In this document: in pieces, positions 61,677 through 64,000 of the stretch | Position numbering within the stretch: position 1 is the first letter of the stretch | How the letters are laid out: every line of letters begins with the position of its first letter | Assembly: GCA_963780135.1 (NCBI GenBank) | Contig: CAWAAR010000003.1 | Span: forward strand, 3,162,001-3,226,000 | Source of the DNA: Clostridium_AM sp963780135 | GTDB taxonomy: Bacteria > Bacillota > Clostridia > Clostridiales > Clostridiaceae | Direction: 5' to 3' | DNA length: 64,000 nt | Program-made: the position numbers and the translations under genes | Notes under the pieces: model-generated | What the model saw: only the letters and a program-made list of their open reading frames with translations | Database searches by the model: none | Told to the model about the DNA's origin: nothing

Positions 61677-61739
61677 ATGATACGAATGGCAACTATTAAT
61701 TATATAGATAACCTTGCAAAATTGAGAATATTTTTTTAG
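61677..61739 (+). pseudogene. N-terminal GNAT remnant
   Basis: A 20-codon frame with GAGGG in front reads MIRMATINYIDNLAKLRIFF and stops. This is the typical first strand and helix of a GNAT acetyltransferase (M-I-R-x-A-T-x-x-D-I-x-x-L). The rest is not seen; only short stretches such as FRISNGETILGDL follow. Confidence 0.55.
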
Positions 61740-61835
61740 CAAGTTTTTAGAATTAGTAATGGTGAAACAATATTAGGAGATTTAATAAAATAAAGTTTCT
61801 CATTGGAGAAAATTACTATAAGAAGGAGATTATAT

Positions 61836-62951
61836 ATGAGAGAAATAAAAGCATTAAAACCTACAGTTGAAATCTTGTATGCAGAGGAATTAGCAGCATT
61901 AGAAGCAAATGACAGCGGTCCTAAACCAGAAAATTGGAGATTATCTCCTAAAGCTGTGAGAACCTTTATATTAGGCAGCAGTAAGGCAGTAAAGCTTAAG
62001 AGTAAAAAGATTAATATTACTAAGAAATTTTATGGTGATGATACGCTTATTGAAAGATGTATTATAACACTGGCAGGAAACAGAGGTCTTATGCTAGTTG
62101 GAGAACCAGGTACAGCTAAAACTATGTTAAGTGAACTTTTATCTGCAGCTATATGTGGCTGTAGTACAAACACTATACAAGGAACTGCAGGAACTACAGA
62201 GGATATGGTGAAGTATACTTGGAATTACGCTTTACTTTTAGCAAAGGGTCCAGTGACAGAAGCTTTAGTTCCTTCTCCTTTATATATAGGTATGCAAAAG
62301 GGAATGGTAACTAGATTTGAGGAAATTACTAGATGTCCAGCAGAAGTGCAAGACAGCTTGATTAGTGTACTTAGTGATAAAGTTTTAAATATACCAGAGT
62401 TTGGAACAGAAGGACTTCTCTATGCAGCACCTGGCTTTAATGTTATAGCTACAGCTAATACTAGGGATCGTGGAGTTAATGAAATGAGCAGTGCTTTAAA
62501 AAGAAGATTTAATTTTGAAACTGTATTTCCAATAAGCGATGTAACTTTGGAAGCTAAAATTATAGAAGGCGAAGTAGAAAAGTTAATAAAAAGTTCTAAC
62601 ATAGATATGGAAGTGGATAGAGATGCAGCAGAAATTCTTGCAACTACCTTTCATGAATTAAGAGAAGGTATATCTTCAGAAGGAAGTAGAATAGACAAGC
62701 CTTCAGCAGTAATGAGTACTGCAGAAGCTGTTTCTGTATATTATCAAACTCTTATGAGCAGTTTTTATTATGGAGATTCTAAAATTGACATGAATTCTAT
62801 GGTTCAAAATATATTAGGTTCTGTACTTAAGGAAAGTCGTGATGATGTAGATAAGCTTAGAAGTTATTTTAACATAATAGTTAAAGGTAAAAGTGCAAGA
62901 ATGGGCGGCAACTGGAAATCTTTTTATGAAGCTAAAAAGTGGATTAAATAA
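61836..62951 (+). CDS. MoxR-type AAA+ ATPase (YehL-like)
   Basis: A 371-residue AAA+ ATPase. ATG 61836 (MREIKALKPTVEILYAEELA) has AAGGAG at 61823-61828. Walker A is GEPGTAKT (about 89-96), the Walker B-like segment is TRFEEITRCP (about 159-168), sensor 1 is ATANTRDRGVNEMSSALKRR (about 206-225), and the arginines in LKRRFNFE match the finger. MoxR proteins act as chaperone-like remodelling ATPases with VWA partners. The next gene encodes DUF5682, as in the E. coli yehL-yehM order. Walker B here has F-E-E instead of the classical D-E. Confidence 0.85.
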   Translation: MREIKALKPTVEILYAEELAALEANDSGPKPENWRLSPKAVRTFILGSSKAVKLKSKKINITKKFYGDDTLIERCIITLAGNRGLMLVGEPGTAKTMLSELLSAAICGCSTNTIQGTAGTTEDMVKYTWNYALLLAKGPVTEALVPSPLYIGMQKGMVTRFEEITRCPAEVQDSLISVLSDKVLNIPEFGTEGLLYAAPGFNVIATANTRDRGVNEMSSALKRRFNFETVFPISDVTLEAKIIEGEVEKLIKSSNIDMEVDRDAAEILATTFHELREGISSEGSRIDKPSAVMSTAEAVSVYYQTLMSSFYYGDSKIDMNSMVQNILGSVLKESRDDVDKLRSYFNIIVKGKSARMGGNWKSFYEAKKWIK

Positions 62952-62965
62952 GGATGGAGCTAGCT

Positions 62966-64000
62966 ATGGGTAAAGATATAAAAAGTCAGGACATAGATAA
63001 TAAAATAAAATGTTACATAAAAAAAGCTTATTATTTAGATTCCAAAATGATATTTTTTCCAGTAAGACATCATAGTCCAGCTTGCAGTTTTCATCTTAAA
63101 AAGGTCATAGATACATATAAGCCTGAGATTATATTGATTGAAGGACCGCAAGATGCAAATAAAGTTATAGAATACATAGCCCATGAGGAAACAAAAGCTC
63201 CTGTATGTATTTACTATAGTTACTTTGATAAAAGTGGACTTATAGCAGAAAACAAAGAAAAATATAGATGTTATTATCCTTTTCTAGACTTCTCACCAGA
63301 GCTTGTAGCTTTAAGAGAAGCAAAAAAGAAGGGGATAGCAAGTGAATTTATGGACTTATCCTATGCAGAAATACTTATAAATAGCAAAAAGCTTAATATT
63401 ATAGGAAAGGCTCAAGAAAAAAACACCTATAATGATGATTACTTGATGAAGGAAAGTGCCTTTATTAAAGTACTCTGTGAAAAAGAAGGCTGCAGAAATT
63501 ATAATGAACTTTGGGAAAAACTATTTGAAATAGATGGCTTAAAAATAAGTACTGAAAAGTTTATAGAAAATATGATATTTTCCTGTTATCTTTCCAGGGA
63601 AGGTTACACTGAGGAAATGCTTAAAGAAGATGGCTGTTATGCAAGAGAAACTTTTATGAGTATGAAAATAAGAGAGGCCCATAAGAAATACAACAAAGTG
63701 CTGGTAGTAAGCGGTGGTTTTCATACTTCAGCACTTATTGATGGTTTATATAAGCAGGAGGAAATAACTTTACATAAAGTATCTGAAGGTGATGAAGGGG
63801 TATATGTGATGGCTTATTCCTTTGAGGAAAGTGATCAATTAAACGGGTATGCCAGCGGAATGCCACACCCTGCTTTTTATCAGAAGGTTTGGGACAACAT
63901 TGAAGGAAGTGGAGATAAACCTTATGAGGCAGCAGTACTGAACTTTATAGTAAACTCTGGAAAACTTATAAGAAAAAATCATGAAAGCCTTTCTACTGCA
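62966..64000 (+). CDS. DUF5682 family protein (YehM-like), 3' end outside window
   Basis: At least 345 residues are visible; the frame runs off the right edge. It starts at ATG 62966 (MGKDIKSQDIDNKIKCYIKK) with GGAG at 62956-62959, 14 bases after the stop of the ATPase gene; an in-frame ATG at 62954 is less likely. The DUF5682 hallmark is FFPVRHHSPACSFHLKKVI at about 30-48, then IILIEGPQDANKVIEYIAHE. A second conserved block is KVLVVSGGFHTSALIDGLYK (about 244-263). DUF5682 occurs beside MoxR ATPases, VWA and SWIM-domain proteins and DUF4132 proteins. Its job is not known; a VWA gene would be expected beyond the window. Confidence 0.85.
   Translation, partial: MGKDIKSQDIDNKIKCYIKKAYYLDSKMIFFPVRHHSPACSFHLKKVIDTYKPEIILIEGPQDANKVIEYIAHEETKAPVCIYYSYFDKSGLIAENKEKYRCYYPFLDFSPELVALREAKKKGIASEFMDLSYAEILINSKKLNIIGKAQEKNTYNDDYLMKESAFIKVLCEKEGCRNYNELWEKLFEIDGLKISTEKFIENMIFSCYLSREGYTEEMLKEDGCYARETFMSMKIREAHKKYNKVLVVSGGFHTSALIDGLYKQEEITLHKVSEGDEGVYVMAYSFEESDQLNGYASGMPHPAFYQKVWDNIEGSGDKPYEAAVLNFIVNSGKLIRKNHESLSTA

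Overview
This window comes from a low-GC, Gram-positive anaerobe, most likely Clostridium sensu stricto. The evidence is the strong A+T bias, GGAGG ribosome-binding sites, frequent TTG and GTG starts, ferredoxin-type and hydrogenase-like proteins, cell-wall-binding repeat 2 modules and families typical of clostridia. No rRNA, tRNA, CRISPR array or intact transposase was found. The + strand carries almost all genes; the clear exceptions are at 23954-24193, 41955-42527, 55344-57353 and 59160-60215.

Layout. (1) 0-3.5 kb: a truncated ParA/MinD-like ATPase, an EcsC-like/SHOCT protein and a small TPR protein. (2) 4.2-22.4 kb: two very large HEAT-repeat/DUF4132 proteins bracket a run of small acidic proteins of the kinds used as contact-dependent or polymorphic-toxin immunity proteins (DUF2262, SUKH/SMI1, DUF4303, two DUF1963/YwqG). 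With them are two GNATs, an ABC-like ATPase, endonuclease V and several decaying genes; no toxin gene is present. (3) 22.5-25 kb: a polytopic transporter, a small Cys-rich protein and a Uma2-type nuclease. (4) 25-41.9 kb: a redox/detoxification region with TetR, MarR and GntR regulators, two nearly identical ferredoxin-nitroreductase fusions, another nitroreductase, a quinone-oxidoreductase-like enzyme, an old-yellow-enzyme homologue, two PPOX-fold flavoproteins and DUF2284. Inside it lies a molybdopterin-enzyme cluster: a truncated NuoF-like subunit, a hydrogenase-like Fe-S protein lacking all H-cluster motifs, and a molybdopterin oxidoreductase interrupted by an in-frame TGA. Remnants of MOSC and MogA genes follow it, so the cluster may be decaying. 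(5) 42-51 kb: a TetR-linked RND efflux pair, a proline-iminopeptidase-like hydrolase, an AraC/GyrI regulator, a CAT-like acetyltransferase and a GNAT. (6) 51-55 kb: an IS3 remnant, then three paralogous DUF1835/DUF3658-like genes interleaved with a membrane-anchored L7/L12-C-terminal-like protein. (7) 55-61.6 kb: an NhaC-type antiporter with its TetR, an ankyrin protein, a CWB2 surface protein, a SUKH protein and a flavodoxin-like reductase. (8) 61.8 kb to the end: a MoxR-type AAA+ ATPase and the start of a DUF5682 protein, as in the E. coli yehL-yehM arrangement. DUF4132 proteins are the YehI-like partner of that system, so the two giant proteins and this locus may belong to one machine.

A striking non-coding feature is a dispersed, gene-less palindromic repeat of about 250-350 bp at 3844-4191, 48193-48453 and 55097-55346, with a solo end at 7662-7710. 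Its core is conserved. Its arms have changed sequence between copies but remain complementary.
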